Shown: positions 28,401 to 37,286, counted from the stretch's first letter. The stretch is 64,000 bases of DNA from Nocardioides silvaticus (GCF_003160695.1 NZ_QGDD01000004.1:186001-250000), one strand, 5' to 3'. The notes: generated by a model not told the origin, from the sequence alone. Numbers and translations are program-made.

Positions 28401-30656
28401 GCGGATCGCGTCCTGCTCGGCGACGGCCGAGGCCGTCGTGGCCTCACCAGGGCTCCTCACGAACTTCCACTTGCCCGGGCTGGCCGCGTTGAGCAGGCCG
28501 ACCAGGTAGGACACCGCGTCGTCGCGGTTGGTCTCGCCCGGCATCTTGATGGAGTTCTCCATCTCCTCCAGCGCGATGATGCTGGCGTCCATCGTGTTGA
28601 TGGTGTGGACGAGCTTGGCCTGCTGGCGGGCCAGGCTCGCGTCAGTGGCGGCGCCACGCGGGCCGCTGCCGTTGTTGGTGCTCGCCTCGTTCTCCGGGGT
28701 GTCCGGGTCGTCGAGGTTCTGGACACCACAGGAGTCGTTACCGATCCGGTTGCCCTCGCGGTCGTTGAAGTAGGTGCAGCGCAGGTCCTGCGGCGGGTTG
28801 GTCGCGTTGTCGGCGTTCGCGTAGGCCTCGCCGGTGGTGTTGAAGAAGTTGAGGACGTTGAACGTCGCGATGGAGATGTCACCGCCGACGTCGGCCGGGG
28901 CCAGGTTGTCGGCACGGGTGTTCTCGAACGTCACCAGGCTGCTGCCGCTGTCGGTGATCTGCGCCTGCGGCTGGAACTTCCAGATGTTGTTGCGCCAGTC
29001 GAGGATCACCGGAGCGTGGAACTCGGCGGCCGCACCCACGCGCGGTGGGGACGTCGTGCCGGTGAGCCACGGCAGCGGGACGCCCTTGTTGGTGTTGTTG
29101 CCGAGGTAGTTGAAGGTCGAGCCGTCGTCGAGGGTGATTGCCCGCTCGGCGTTCTCGGCGAGGACCGCGTCCGCGGCCGGCGTGCCCGGCGCGGCGAACT
29201 CGGTCGGCTGCTTCAGGGGCAGGTCGCCGGTGGCGAGCCCGATCTCGGCGAAGCCGTTGGTCTGGAAGTTGTTGGTGACGGTGAAGTCGTCGGTCGGCGC
29301 GAGCAGCATGCCCTCGTGCGCCTCACGGCCGGCGTTCGTCGTCGGGTAGGCGATCTCGAGCGGCGTGACGGCGGCGAGCGGGGTGCTCAGCTCGACCACC
29401 GCGGCGGCGTTGGCCGGGGTGATCTGGGTGCTGTCGTTGAACTCGCTGACCGGGCCGGTCACGCGCACCGAGTCGCCGAGGACGACGCCGGCCGGGATGT
29501 TCACCATGTTGCTGCCACCGAAGATGAACAGCGCGTCCGAGGCACCCGGCGTGGCGTCGGTCGTGCCGCCGGTGCCGGCCGTCTGCACGAACATGCCGTT
29601 GAAGCCGCCGGTGCGGTAGATCGCGGTGACGACACCCTCGACCGACTTCACGGTGCCGGCGCCGCCCCCCGTGGGCGGGGCGAACGGCGAGCGCGCGCCG
29701 GTGCCCTGGATCTCGTGGATCGGGGTGATGTCCACGCCCGCGGCGACCGTGAACGTGAAGTCCTGGGTGTCGGTGGCGTTGGTCGCGTCGGTCGCCGTCA
29801 CGGTGACGGTGCAGGTGCAGACGGCCGACGGGGTGCCGGTGACCTGGCCGGTGGTGCTGTTGATGTTCACACCGTTCGGCAACCCGGTCGCGCTCCACGT
29901 GTAGGGCGAGGTGCCACCGGTCGCGGCCATGGTGAACGACGCGATCGCCTCGCCGACCACGCCGGACTTGGGGCCGGGGTCGGTCACAGCCAAGACCCCG
30001 GCAGGCTTCGGAGTCGGAGTCGGCGGGCTCGTCACCGTGAAGTCGGTGTTGTTGTTGTCGGTGTCCGTGCCGGTGGCATCACGGCTGACGGATTGAGTGT
30101 TGTTCGCCAAGGACGGAGTACGGCCCGCACCTTCGTAGATCGCGGCGGTGCCGCCAAAACCGACGAAGTCGATAACCGAAGCCGCGAAGGTCCAAGGCGC
30201 GGCGGCGTTGGTCTGGGCCGCGATCCCCGCCGTGCCGTTGACGAGATAGATCTGACCTGCAGTGCCGGACAGGTTCAGACCACAGCTCGTCGTGTCCGCC
30301 GGCTGCGGGAGTGGTACGCCAGTGGCGCCGCCCGCGCACTGCACCAGATAGTGCTCACCTGGTCCGACCTCGACGTTCGGCAACGAGAACACGTTGGTCG
30401 CCGCACCCGTGGTTGCCGCGGCTCGGTACTGAAGGCTCTTGCCGTTCAGCGAGATCGGGCCCGCGCTCGAGTTGTAGAGCTCGATGAAGTCGTTGGTGAA
30501 GGTGGCGTTGCTGTTGCCGCCGCCGCCGTACACCTCCTTGATCACCAGACCCGGGCCGGCGGCCTGGGCCGGGGCGGCGGGGAGAACGAGCTGGAGGCCG
30601 GTGACGGTCAGGACGGAGCCAAGGACTCCGCCGAGGACCTGCTTCAGAGAAGGCAT
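22431..30656 (-). CDS. Giant secreted phosphoesterase: one nuclease and two 5'-nucleotidase modules plus five Ig-like repeats
   Basis: A 2741-residue exported protein. Domains in order: signal peptide (1-32, LPAAPAQAA); lamin-tail domain (about 33-205); putative-Ig module (about 215-310); OB-fold-like region (about 315-560); endonuclease/exonuclease/phosphatase domain (about 595-985: ATFNVLNFF, ALEEMENS, VNHFKSKG, GDFNAY, GSLDHVLGN, SDHNPEI); first 5'-nucleotidase (about 985-1600: LGTNDFHG, AAGDL, GNHEFD, GHTH, MNPGGLRADM); second 5'-nucleotidase (about 1630-2250, same motifs); and five Ig-like repeats of about 93 residues (2270-2741). It equals the ExeM-like and UshA-like neighbours fused, with one nucleotidase module added. 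DNA would be cut to nucleotides and these dephosphorylated by one chain; that is inference from domains. Both nucleotidase modules keep their metal motifs, so both may be active. It has its own leader after pgsA and a hairpin at its end. Confidence 0.9.
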   Translation of the reverse strand: MPSLKQVLGGVLGSVLTVTGLQLVLPAAPAQAAGPGLVIKEVYGGGGNSNATFTNDFIELYNSSAGPISLNGKSLQYRAAATTGAATNVFSLPNVEVGPGEHYLVQCAGGATGVPLPQPADTTSCGLNLSGTAGQIYLVNGTAGIAAQTNAAAPWTFAASVIDFVGFGGTAAIYEGAGRTPSLANNTQSVSRDATGTDTDNNNTDFTVTSPPTPTPKPAGVLAVTDPGPKSGVVGEAIASFTMAATGGTSPYTWSATGLPNGVNINSTTGQVTGTPSAVCTCTVTVTATDATNATDTQDFTFTVAAGVDITPIHEIQGTGARSPFAPPTGGGAGTVKSVEGVVTAIYRTGGFNGMFVQTAGTGGTTDATPGASDALFIFGGSNMVNIPAGVVLGDSVRVTGPVSEFNDSTQITPANAAAVVELSTPLAAVTPLEIAYPTTNAGREAHEGMLLAPTDDFTVTNNFQTNGFAEIGLATGDLPLKQPTEFAAPGTPAADAVLAENAERAITLDDGSTFNYLGNNTNKGVPLPWLTGTTSPPRVGAAAEFHAPVILDWRNNIWKFQPQAQITDSGSSLVTFENTRADNLAPADVGGDISIATFNVLNFFNTTGEAYANADNATNPPQDLRCTYFNDREGNRIGNDSCGVQNLDDPDTPENEASTNNGSGPRGAATDASLARQQAKLVHTINTMDASIIALEEMENSIKMPGETNRDDAVSYLVGLLNAASPGKWKFVRSPGEATTASAVAEQDAIRPAFIYQPALVQPVGQSDILFGTTQFANAREPLAQAFKAVGAPNSDAFAVIVNHFKSKGDSCTTAEQTTKPWKCAPGDNANSEFVGAFNGDRQRQATRLVQFADDFAAARDIEAVFLAGDFNAYTKERPIGILEEGGYELIESTDNPDEESYSFNGLSGSLDHVLGNDAAMELVTDADIWEINANESVAYQYSRYNYNATILFNPDDPFATSDHNPEIVGLDLPDFTPTTTKKIQVLGTNDFHGRLLPDGGNAAGAAPFATAVDELRAEYPNTIFSAAGDLIGASTFESFVQDDEPTIEALNAMDLEVSAAGNHEFDQGYEDFVGRVQDLAEWDYIAANIDEPTGRDDLAESYTTTIDGVKVGFVGAVTEDLKALVNPAGLAGVEVLDVVESVNEEADALKADGAEIVVLLVHEGSPTTDCQSTSFTDPASVFGNIVQNTSADVDAIISGHTHLAYNCRYTVQDWVDESRAVTRRPVVSAGQYGTNLNQLVFNINADTGDLVEIEQDIIATAGVGYAPDPEVQAIVDAAKDYADEIGNNVLGSMDGPFNRAVYQTSSGLLENRGGESTLGNQVAEVQRWATQLPDQGVEADIAFMNPGGLRADMVGVVNGSLRDLTYREAANVQPFANTLVNMDLTGAQIETVLEQQWQRTANGNVPSRPFLRLGVSDGFTYTYVEKPKVVSIPGSENVNTFEGEVTGMWLDGEPIDPAATYSVTVNSFLGTGGDNFWELANGTNKVDTGVVDLQAMVDYMDHYDAANPLEVDYSQRAVEVEFPPSAPETYVPGDTVSFDVASWTMSNAGDTKDTAVQVKLGDDVLGTATLNNTIGNKPYDSYGTASVSVALPADLPSGDVELTLVGQQTGTEVHVELAVERETTEVQILGTNDFHGRLIQDESQPGQNCSNRICPAALLAGAVKKLRNDNPNTVFAAAGDLVGATTFESFVQDDEPTIEALNEATLDVSSVGNHEFDQGYEDLVGRIQGLAEWEYIGANVEEPAGRDDLAETWTATVDGVEIGFVGAVTEELPALVSPGGIEGVTVTDIVDATNAAAADLKGAGADIVVLLVHEGAPSTSCTSPSFTDPSTVWGNITQNTSSDVDAIISGHTHLLYDCEFTVQDWVSEGRAVTKRPVVSSGQYGTNLNQLLFTVDTATGEVTAKTQKVLPLTEALYTEDPATVQIVQDAIDFAAPIGAQVLGEIEASFNRARVNSSATPPVLVENRGGESTLGNLVAEVQRAETPADQGGAQIAFMNPGGLRADMVGTVVGSDRQLTYRQAAAVQPFANGLTNMDMTGAQIEKVLEQQWQRTADGPSGTVPTRPFLRLGVSKGFTYTYVETPVTVNGTATFQGEVTGMWLDGERIQPGTSYSVTVNSFLATGGDNFREFANGTGKAQWGVTDLQAMVDYMAENTASAPLPVDFSQRAVEVHNVAATYTAGKDVELDVASWSMTAPGDVKDTEIQVKLGDQVLGTAALDNTVGTAVFDMYGKAHVDVPLPAETPGGPAELTLVGPDTGTEIIVPITVKDRVAPTVTGTDLSMVYGTGTTMHVTVSTSGGPTPTGEVALTSGGETIGTGTLTDGEADVAIAGDALPVGTHTVTVSYAGDDEVKPGSGTATVTVTKAPSTVIGTPATVEYGSSGVVVVSVGATGVVATGAVTVKKGTNLLGTGQLTNGQAAVTIPANALPIGTHTVTITYEGDANVQGGTGSTTVKVVRPSATVTGTDAVQVYGQAGSMHVEVTGSGPVPTGSVSLKSGTKTIGIANLAGGEADVPIPAKILKVGVYPIVITYNGNATYGPSTGSATLTVTGITPTVTAAPVTVVYGKATTMVVQVTAPGGVVPTGTVTLTSGAVTIGTRSVFNGQATVPIPAKKLPVGVNQVTIAYSGDANVDPGTGSSTVTVEKSTPTVTGTNVTQVSGKTGTMRVRVAAQNVIPTGTVTITRGATVLGTGTLNAQGVSNVTLAAGTLPASPTPYTVTITYSGDENVTTGTGTATLKVRN

Positions 30657-30824
30657 GGGGCACTTTCCACGGGTACGAACGCAACAGAAGGAAGACCTGC
30701 GACGTAGGCGTGCCGAGCCAACCAGCAGAGCAGGACGTGGGGAAGTGACCTGACCTTAAGGGCGACCACCGACTCGTGCGCAAGGAATCGGCGGAAACGT
30801 GACGCAACTATTTCGTGACGAAAC
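30657..30824 (-). promoter_or_regulatory. Conserved 5' leader with palindromic operator-like site, copy 2
   Basis: The same 24-base block as in copy 1 lies at 30824-30801, with the palindrome TTTCGTCACGAAA at 30811-30823, seven bases after the pgsA stop. CTGTTGCG again occurs 25 bases before the ATG and CGTGGAAAGTGC overlaps the ribosome site. Between these blocks the two leaders diverge, which argues that the shared pieces are under selection rather than freshly duplicated. Confidence 0.7.
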
Positions 30825-30831
30825 CTGAATT

Positions 30832-31461
30832 TCACCGAGACCGGATGTCGTGGCGCTGCCGCCAGACGTCGCGGAAGAACTGGTAGCCCGAGACCAGGGT
30901 GAGCACGAAGGCGATGCCGAGGAGGACGAGCGCGACGACGTACGCCACCTCGCCCGGGACGTCGAGCCAGCTGACCTCGTCACCGACCTCGAGGAGAGGC
31001 AGCGTCAGCAGGCCGAGGGCGAGCGCCTGGGCCATCGTCTTCCACTTGCCGATCTCGGCGGCGGCGATGACGACGGACTTGAGGACGGACAGCCGGAGCA
31101 GCGTGACCGCCCACTCGCGCACCAGCACGATGACGGTGATCGTCCACATCCACCAGGTGTCCATGATGATCGACAGGCCGATGAAGGCCATGCCGGTCAG
31201 CGCCTTGTCGGCGATGGGGTCGGCGATCTTGCCGAAGTTCGTGATCAGGTTGCGCTTGCGGGCGATGTCGCCGTCGATCTTGTCGGTGACCATCGCGAGG
31301 AAGAAGATCACGTAGGCCACCGTGCGCCAGGTGATCGAGTCGCCGTCCTCGACGAGCAGTGCCCAGCCGTAGAACGGGACCGAGAGGATCCGGAGCGTGG
31401 TGAGCGCGTTCGGGAGGTTCCAGTTGCTGGGCTTCTGGGTCGTGGTCTCCGGCGTCGTCAT
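30832..31461 (-). CDS. pgsA: CDP-diacylglycerol-glycerol-3-phosphate 3-phosphatidyltransferase
   Basis: A 209-residue integral membrane enzyme that makes phosphatidylglycerophosphate, the committed step to phosphatidylglycerol and cardiolipin. The CDP-alcohol phosphotransferase motif D-x2-DG-x2-AR-x8-G-x3-D-x3-D is complete (Asp60, Asp63-Gly64, Ala67-Arg68, Gly77, Asp81, Asp85). About six hydrophobic segments are seen. The ATG overlaps the rimO stop (ATGA). In related genomes cinA follows directly; here the next gene is the giant phosphoesterase, preceded by an operator-like site beginning seven bases after the pgsA stop. Confidence 0.93.
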   Translation of the reverse strand: MTTPETTTQKPSNWNLPNALTTLRILSVPFYGWALLVEDGDSITWRTVAYVIFFLAMVTDKIDGDIARKRNLITNFGKIADPIADKALTGMAFIGLSIIMDTWWMWTITVIVLVREWAVTLLRLSVLKSVVIAAAEIGKWKTMAQALALGLLTLPLLEVGDEVSWLDVPGEVAYVVALVLLGIAFVLTLVSGYQFFRDVWRQRHDIRSR

Positions 31462-32885
31462 CGCTTGTCTCCCGTCGCTTCCGCGACCAGGTCGACCCCG
31501 TCGCTCTCGACCACGACGGCCCGCACCAGGTCGCCGGTCTTCACTTCCTGGCCGAGCCTGTCGAGACCCCGCACCAGCGTGCTGCCGTCGACCTCCGGGC
31601 CCTGGTGGGCCGCCCGGCCCTCCACGTGACCCGGCAGGTCGGTGTCCAGCTCCTCGACCAGCACCTCCACGGTGCTGCCGATCCGCTCCTCGGCCCGGTC
31701 CGCGTTGAGCGCGGTGACCAGGTCGGTGACGTGCGCCAGCCGGGCGCGGACCTCGTCCTCGTCGTGCTTGCCGTCGAACGACTCGGCCTCGGTGCCGTCC
31801 TCGTCGGAGTAGCCGAACACGCCGGTGACGTCGAGCCGGGCCGCCGTGAGGAAGTCGCAGAGGATCTCGAGGTCGCGCTCGGTCTCGCCGGGGAACCCGA
31901 CGATCACGTTGGACCGGACGCCGGCCTCCGGCGCCAGCGACCGCACCTGGTCGAGCAGGCCGAGGAAGCTCTCCGGGTCACCGAAGCGGCGCATCCGGCG
32001 CAGCACCGTGTTGCTGGCGTGCTGGAAGGAGAGGTCGAAGTACGGCGCGACGCCCGGCGTCGTGGCGATGGCCTCGATCAGTCCGGGGCGGGTCTCGGCG
32101 GGCTGCAGGTAGGACACCCGCACCCGCTCGATGCCGTCGATCGCCGCGAGCTCGGGCAGCAGCGTCTCGAGCAGCCGGAGGTCGCCGAGGTCCTTGCCGT
32201 ACGACGTCGAGTTCTCCGAGACGAGGAACAGCTCGCGAGCGCCCTGCCTCGCCAGCCACGCACCCTCGACCAGCACGTCGGAGGGCCGGCGGCTGACGAA
32301 CGAGCCGCGGAACATGGGGATCGCGCAGAACGTGCAGCGCCGGTCGCAGCCGCTGGCGAGCTTGAGCGCGGCCATCGGGCCGGAGTCGAGCCGGGCGCGG
32401 AACGCCTCGGTGGTCGAGCCTGTCGAGACCCCGGTCGTGCCCTGCCGCTCCGCGGGGCTGATCGGCAGCAGCTTCCGCCGGTCCTGCGGGGTGTGCGGGT
32501 GCGGCCGGTCGCCGGCGACGATCGACCGCAGCCGCGCGGCGATGTCGGTGTAGTCGTCGAACCCGAGCACGGCGTCGGCCTCGGGCAAGGAGTCGGCGAG
32601 CTCGGCGCCGTACCTCTCCGCCAGGCACCCCACCGCCACCACGGCCTGGGGCCTGCCGGTCTCCTTGAGGTCCGCGGCGGCGAGCAGGGTGTCGATCGAG
32701 TCCTTCTTGGCGGCCTCGACGAACCCACAGGTGTTGACCAGGACCGTGTCGGCGTCCTCGGGGTCCTCGACGAGCGCGAAGCCGTCGGCCGCCAGCCGAC
32801 CGGCCAGCTCCTCGGAGTCGACGTCGTTGCGCGCACACCCGAGGGTGAGCAGCGCGACGGACAGCGGCGCGGACGATTCACTCAT
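31458..32885 (-). CDS. rimO: Ribosomal protein uS12 methylthiotransferase RimO
   Basis: A 475-residue radical-SAM enzyme that adds a methylthio group to an Asp of ribosomal protein uS12. The N-terminal MTTase domain carries three cluster Cys ([21 protein letters not shown]); the radical-SAM motif is CDRRCTFC (CxxxCxxC); a TRAM domain ends the protein. Length is slightly above the family norm of about 440-460. Two REP-like repeats lie inside the gene: one encodes GVSTGSTTE in the linker before the radical-SAM domain and one encodes RGLDRLGQE in the TRAM domain. It lies between the RodZ-like gene and pgsA, its usual place in actinobacteria. Confidence 0.93.
   Translation of the reverse strand: MSESSAPLSVALLTLGCARNDVDSEELAGRLAADGFALVEDPEDADTVLVNTCGFVEAAKKDSIDTLLAAADLKETGRPQAVVAVGCLAERYGAELADSLPEADAVLGFDDYTDIAARLRSIVAGDRPHPHTPQDRRKLLPISPAERQGTTGVSTGSTTEAFRARLDSGPMAALKLASGCDRRCTFCAIPMFRGSFVSRRPSDVLVEGAWLARQGARELFLVSENSTSYGKDLGDLRLLETLLPELAAIDGIERVRVSYLQPAETRPGLIEAIATTPGVAPYFDLSFQHASNTVLRRMRRFGDPESFLGLLDQVRSLAPEAGVRSNVIVGFPGETERDLEILCDFLTAARLDVTGVFGYSDEDGTEAESFDGKHDEDEVRARLAHVTDLVTALNADRAEERIGSTVEVLVEELDTDLPGHVEGRAAHQGPEVDGSTLVRGLDRLGQEVKTGDLVRAVVVESDGVDLVAEATGDKR
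31550..31568 (-). repeat. REP-like element in the 3' part of rimO
   Basis: GGCCGAGCCTGTCGAGACC differs at one base from the copy at 32412-32430. It is translated in frame as part of RGLDRLGQE, inside the TRAM domain. Confidence 0.55.
32412..32430 (-). repeat. REP-like element in the middle of rimO
   Basis: GGTCGAGCCTGTCGAGACC, with arms GGTC(T)CGACA and GCTCGACC in the reverse reading, encodes GVSTGSTT in the linker before the radical-SAM domain, a place where homologues vary in length. Confidence 0.6.
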
Positions 32886-32934
32886 GGCTACCCGTCAGTA
32901 TGGCGGCTCGCCCCGCCCGGGCGCGAAACGCCGG

Positions 32935-34704
32935 TCAGCAGGCGGCGAGGGTCTTGCTGGCCTCGACACCGGTCTCGCCGAGCGGAGCGGCGTCCTTGCA
33001 GTCGACCGCAGCGGTGACCGAGCCGTCCGACGTCCAGAGCCGGACCGGCGGCACCACCTCGAGGTCGGCCGTCTGCCCGAACGCCAGCGGACCGTCGTAG
33101 ACGATGACGCCGCGCCCGTCGCGGACGACGACCTTGGCGCCGCCAGCGGTGGCGGTGAGCACCACCGGCACCGCCGGGACCTTGCCGCTGCCGTTGCCGT
33201 TGGGACCGCCGCTGAGGTTGAGCGTCTCCGGCTCGTCCAGCGGCACCGGACCGTCCATGACCAGCTTGGCGATGGACCACAGCAGCACGGCCGCCATGAT
33301 CGCGGCGACCAGCACCGACCAGTTCCGGCCGCCGCGGGTGCCGCGGATCGAGCCGCCGACCCCGGTCGCGAGCTCCGACTCGAAGACCCGGCGCGGGTCG
33401 ACGGGGGCATCGGCGTACTTCTCGTCGTACGTCGCGATGAGCGGGCCGGCCTCGACCCCGAGCACGCGGGCCAGGGTGCGCAGGTGGCCGCGGGCGTAGA
33501 AGTCGCCGCCGCACGGCCCGAAGTCGTCGACCTCGATCGACTCGATGACGTGCGGGCGGATCCGGGTGCGGTCGGAGAGCTGGTCGATCGTCAGCCGCAG
33601 CCGGTCGCGCGCGGCCTCCAGCTGCGGGCCGATGACCGGCTCGGTGGCCGGGTGCACGGCGAGGTCGTCGAGGACGACGGTCAGCGTGTGCTCGACCGCC
33701 TCGGGCTGCGGGTCGTCGGCGACCGGGTCGCTCGCCAGCGCGTTGGCGCCGATCGTCGGGTGCGAGCCGGTGTCGCCCGCGCCGGCGCTCGAGCCGCGCA
33801 GGAAGCCGCCGAAGCGCGGTCGGTCGACGCGCGCCGGCGCGCTCACCGCACGGCCGGGCTCGGGCGCCGGCGGGACCGGGTCGATCTCGTCGGTCGAGGC
33901 GTCGGCCAGTACCGGGTCGATGGTGTCGACGGTGTCCTCGACGTCCGCATCCGCCGTGTCCACCGGGGTTTCGGGATCCTCGCTCGCGGGCGGGACCAGC
34001 GGCGAGTGGAACCGGCGCTCCACCTCGGCGGCGATCCCGCGGCGCTCCAGCTTGACGGTGTCCTCGGACAGCGGACCGATCTCGCTGCGGGTGACGGACG
34101 GCTCCGACAGCTGGACGGCGTCGGGCTCGATCTCCGGGGTGGCCGGCCCGTCGTGGCCGACCGGGACGTCGTCTTCCTCCGCGAGACCCGGCACCACCTC
34201 GACGACGTCGGCACGACCGTCGGCCAGCGCGGCGAGCTCGTCGCTGAGGGTGCTCGGGTCGGCGCCGGCGACGCGGGTCGCCAGGGTCAGCGGCACGATC
34301 AGCTGCTGACCGCTCTCCCCCACCACCAGTAGGTGCCCGTCGTGGAACGGCAGCCGGCGCGGCAGGTGCTCGAGGCACTCGACGTCGTCCCACGCGATGC
34401 CCTGCCACTCCGCACCCTCGCGGAGCCGGACGCCGAGCCCGTCGGCGACGAGCAGTGGCGCGCGCCCGTCGGCGACCGCGGCGGCGTGGGTGAGCGTGAT
34501 GACCGCCAGCACGGCGAAGAGCGCCCAGTCGAGGGCGGTGCCGTCGCCGAGCGCGCGGACCGCGAACGCCACCGTCAGCCCGGCGGCGAGCAGCCCGACG
34601 ATCCCCGAGAGGACGACGTTGCGGCGGACCTCCACCTGCTGCGGCGACGCCGCATCAGTCGGGCCGTGGGTCGGGTCGAGGATCTCGTCGTTCATGTCCG
34701 TCAC
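32935..34704 (-). CDS. RodZ-like helix-turn-helix membrane protein (DUF4115 type)
   Basis: A 589-residue protein. Two hydrophobic segments lie near the N-terminus (about 27-75), then a long acidic, Pro-rich, low-complexity region, a Cro-like helix-turn-helix at about 365-435 ([20 protein letters not shown]), a membrane segment at about 458-480 and an extracytoplasmic DUF4115-like beta domain at about 505-580. The last three features in this order define RodZ, which links MreB or division proteins to the wall machinery; the extra N-terminal half is longer than in classic RodZ. The GTG start overlaps the ftsK stop as GTGA, supporting it over ATG 34695. Between ftsK and rimO this is a common actinobacterial gene. 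Confidence 0.8.
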   Translation of the reverse strand: MTDMNDEILDPTHGPTDAASPQQVEVRRNVVLSGIVGLLAAGLTVAFAVRALGDGTALDWALFAVLAVITLTHAAAVADGRAPLLVADGLGVRLREGAEWQGIAWDDVECLEHLPRRLPFHDGHLLVVGESGQQLIVPLTLATRVAGADPSTLSDELAALADGRADVVEVVPGLAEEDDVPVGHDGPATPEIEPDAVQLSEPSVTRSEIGPLSEDTVKLERRGIAAEVERRFHSPLVPPASEDPETPVDTADADVEDTVDTIDPVLADASTDEIDPVPPAPEPGRAVSAPARVDRPRFGGFLRGSSAGAGDTGSHPTIGANALASDPVADDPQPEAVEHTLTVVLDDLAVHPATEPVIGPQLEAARDRLRLTIDQLSDRTRIRPHVIESIEVDDFGPCGGDFYARGHLRTLARVLGVEAGPLIATYDEKYADAPVDPRRVFESELATGVGGSIRGTRGGRNWSVLVAAIMAAVLLWSIAKLVMDGPVPLDEPETLNLSGGPNGNGSGKVPAVPVVLTATAGGAKVVVRDGRGVIVYDGPLAFGQTADLEVVPPVRLWTSDGSVTAAVDCKDAAPLGETGVEASKTLAAC

Positions 34705-37286
34705 TCCCCCTGGATGGTCGCGATCACGGAGTCGAGTTCGTCGGGTTTCACCAGCACGTCGCGTGCCTTCGAGCCCTCGCTGGGCCCGACGACGCCGCGG
34801 CTCTCGAGGATGTCCATCAGCCGGCCCGCCTTGGCGAAGCCGACGCGGAGCTTGCGCTGCAGCATCGACGTCGAGCCGAACTGCGTCGACACGACCAGCT
34901 CGATCGCCTGGACCACCAGGTCCATGTCGTCGCCGATGTCGTCGTCGAGCACCTTGCCGCTGCTCTGCGGCGCGGTGACGTCGTCGCGGTAGGTCGGCTC
35001 CAGCTGGGACTTGCAGTGCCGCACCACCTGGTGGATCTCGGCCTCGGTGACCCAGCTGCCCTGGACTCTTATGGGCTTGGACGCACCCATCGGCAGGAAC
35101 AGCCCGTCACCTTGACCGACCAGCTTCTCTGCACCGGGCTGGTCGAGGATGACGCGGCTGTCGGCCAGCGACGAGGTCGCGAACGCCAGCCGGGACGGGA
35201 CGTTCGCCTTGATCAGACCGGTGACGACGTCGACCGACGGGCGCTGCGTCGCCAGCACCAGGTGGATGCCCGCGGCCCGTGCCAGCTGGGTGATGCGGAC
35301 GACCGAGTCCTCGACGTCGCGCGGCGCGACCATCATCAGGTCGGCGAGCTCGTCGACGATCACCAGCAGGTAGGGGTACGGCGTCAGCACGCGCTCGCTG
35401 CCGGCGGGCACCTCGACCTTGCCGGCGCGCACGGCCTTGTTGAAGTCGTCGATGTGGCGGAAGCCGAAGTTGGCGAGGTCGTCGTACCGCAGGTCCATCT
35501 CGCGGCACACCCAGGCCAGCGCCTCCGCCGCCTTCTTCGGGTTGGTGATGATCGGCGTGATCAGGTGCGGCACGCCCTCGTAGTTGTTCAGCTCCACCCG
35601 CTTGGGGTCGACCATGATCATCCGCACCTCGTCCGGCGTGGACCGCATGAGGATCGAGGTGATGAGCGAGTTGATGAAGCTCGACTTGCCGGAGCCGGTC
35701 GCACCGGCGACCAGCAGGTGCGGCATCTTCGCCATGTTGGCCACGACGAAGCCGCCCTCCACGTCCTTGCCGAGCCCGGCGACCATCGGGTGGTGGTCGT
35801 TGCGCGCCGCGTTGGAGCGCAGCACGTCACCGAGGGAGACGATCTCCTTGTCGACGTTGGGGATCTCGACACCGACCGCGGACTTGCCGGGGATCGGGCT
35901 CAGGATCCGCACGTCCTCGGACCCGACGGCGTAGGAGATGTTGCGCGAGACGCCGAGGATCTTCTCCACCTTCACACCGGTGCCGAGCTCGATCTCGTAG
36001 CGGGTGACGGTCGGACCGCGCGTGTAGCCGGTGACCTGGGCGTCGATGCCGAACTCCTCCAGCACCTGGGTGAGCTTCTCGACGACCTCGTCGCTGGCCT
36101 TCGACCGCGCCTTGTGGGGCGAGCCGGGCTTGAGCGTGTCGCTGGTCGGGAGCGAGTAGGCGATGTCGCCGGACAGCGCGAGCTGCTCGACGCGCTGCGG
36201 CAGCTGGGCGTGCGGCGGCGGCTCGAGCTCGCCGGTCTCGTGGTCGGGCACGGCCTGCGGCTCGTCCGCCAGGGGTACGTCGATCGGCGTCTCGAGCGCC
36301 ATCGACTCCTCGACGTCGGCGGCCGCCTTCCGGCCCCGGCGCTTCTTCGGCGGCTCGGCCAGCAGCGGCGAGTCGTAGGCCGGGTCGCCCATCAGCGGGT
36401 CGAGGGTCTCGTCGGTCCCGCCCTTGCCCCTGCCGCGCCGGGTGCGGATCGGCTGGGTGGGCTCGCTGTCGTCGGTCGCGCGCTCGCGGCCCAGCACCAG
36501 GTCGCCGAGGTCGCGCAGCCGGTCGGGCACGCGGTAGAGCGGCGTCGCGGTGATGACGAGAACGCCGAAGAACGCGAGCAGCACGAGCAGCGGCACGACG
36601 ACCGCGGAGGACCGCAGCAGGTCGAGCAGCAGCGCGGAGACGACGTAGCCGACTGCTCCCCCGCCCTCGCGCAACGGCGTGGTGTCGCCGGCGACCGGCT
36701 GCGGGCTGCCGTTGGCGATGTGGACGATGCCGAGGAGGCCGAACGCGAACGTGGTCCAGCCGATCACCTGCCGGCCGACCGGTCCGTTGGCGACCGGGTC
36801 GCGCATCACCCGCCAGGCGGCGAGCAGCACGAGGAACGGCACCAGCCAGCCCACCTTGCCCACCGACCCGGCGACGACGGTGCGCACGAAGTCCATGACC
36901 CCGCCGGGCACCTCGAACCAGACACCGGCGGCGACGACGAACGCGAGACCGACGAGCAGCAGCCCGACACCGTCGCGGCGCTGCTCGGGCTCGATCTCCT
37001 TGGCGCCCCCGACGATGCCGCGGACCACCGCGCCGACGCCGTGCGCGATGCCGAGCCAGACCGCGGCGACGGCCCGGGCCAGCGCCCGGAACATCTGCGA
37101 CACCGGACCGGGCCCGTTGCGGACAGCACGAGGCGCCGGCCGACGGCTGGCAGTGCTGCGCTTCGCGGTCGGTCGCTTCTTGGCTGTACTACGAGATCGC
37201 GAGCTGTTGCCTGTCCTGGTGCTGCCTGACTTCGTGGACGTGCTCCGGCTGCGCGACCGCGTCGGGGAAGACGTACGGGTCGCCAT
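34701..37286 (-). CDS. ftsK: DNA translocase FtsK
   Basis: An 861-residue division-site DNA pump. After a basic Ser/Thr/Lys/Arg-rich N-terminus come about four membrane segments (about 85-280), an acidic linker, then the RecA-like motor with Walker [10 protein letters not shown] (about 526-534) and Walker [14 protein letters not shown], and a C-terminal winged-helix gamma domain (about 790-855, [22 protein letters not shown]) that reads polar DNA motifs and activates XerCD. It clears and resolves chromosome ends at the septum. A TAGGGT hexamer ends six bases before the ATG, so the mRNA is probably leaderless. It is the first gene of the operon running to pgsA and beyond. Confidence 0.94.
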   Translation of the reverse strand: MATRTSSPTRSRSRSTSTKSGSTRTGNSSRSRSTAKKRPTAKRSTASRRPAPRAVRNGPGPVSQMFRALARAVAAVWLGIAHGVGAVVRGIVGGAKEIEPEQRRDGVGLLLVGLAFVVAAGVWFEVPGGVMDFVRTVVAGSVGKVGWLVPFLVLLAAWRVMRDPVANGPVGRQVIGWTTFAFGLLGIVHIANGSPQPVAGDTTPLREGGGAVGYVVSALLLDLLRSSAVVVPLLVLLAFFGVLVITATPLYRVPDRLRDLGDLVLGRERATDDSEPTQPIRTRRGRGKGGTDETLDPLMGDPAYDSPLLAEPPKKRRGRKAAADVEESMALETPIDVPLADEPQAVPDHETGELEPPPHAQLPQRVEQLALSGDIAYSLPTSDTLKPGSPHKARSKASDEVVEKLTQVLEEFGIDAQVTGYTRGPTVTRYEIELGTGVKVEKILGVSRNISYAVGSEDVRILSPIPGKSAVGVEIPNVDKEIVSLGDVLRSNAARNDHHPMVAGLGKDVEGGFVVANMAKMPHLLVAGATGSGKSSFINSLITSILMRSTPDEVRMIMVDPKRVELNNYEGVPHLITPIITNPKKAAEALAWVCREMDLRYDDLANFGFRHIDDFNKAVRAGKVEVPAGSERVLTPYPYLLVIVDELADLMMVAPRDVEDSVVRITQLARAAGIHLVLATQRPSVDVVTGLIKANVPSRLAFATSSLADSRVILDQPGAEKLVGQGDGLFLPMGASKPIRVQGSWVTEAEIHQVVRHCKSQLEPTYRDDVTAPQSSGKVLDDDIGDDMDLVVQAIELVVSTQFGSTSMLQRKLRVGFAKAGRLMDILESRGVVGPSEGSKARDVLVKPDELDSVIATIQGE

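Noticed and set aside
22323..30707. A plus-strand open frame of 2794 codons opposite the giant phosphoesterase gene
   Set aside because: It mirrors the minus-strand gene; high GC with a G/C-rich third position leaves the antisense frame free of stops. The translation is Val/Arg/Asp-rich with no domain, while the minus strand has intact enzyme motifs.
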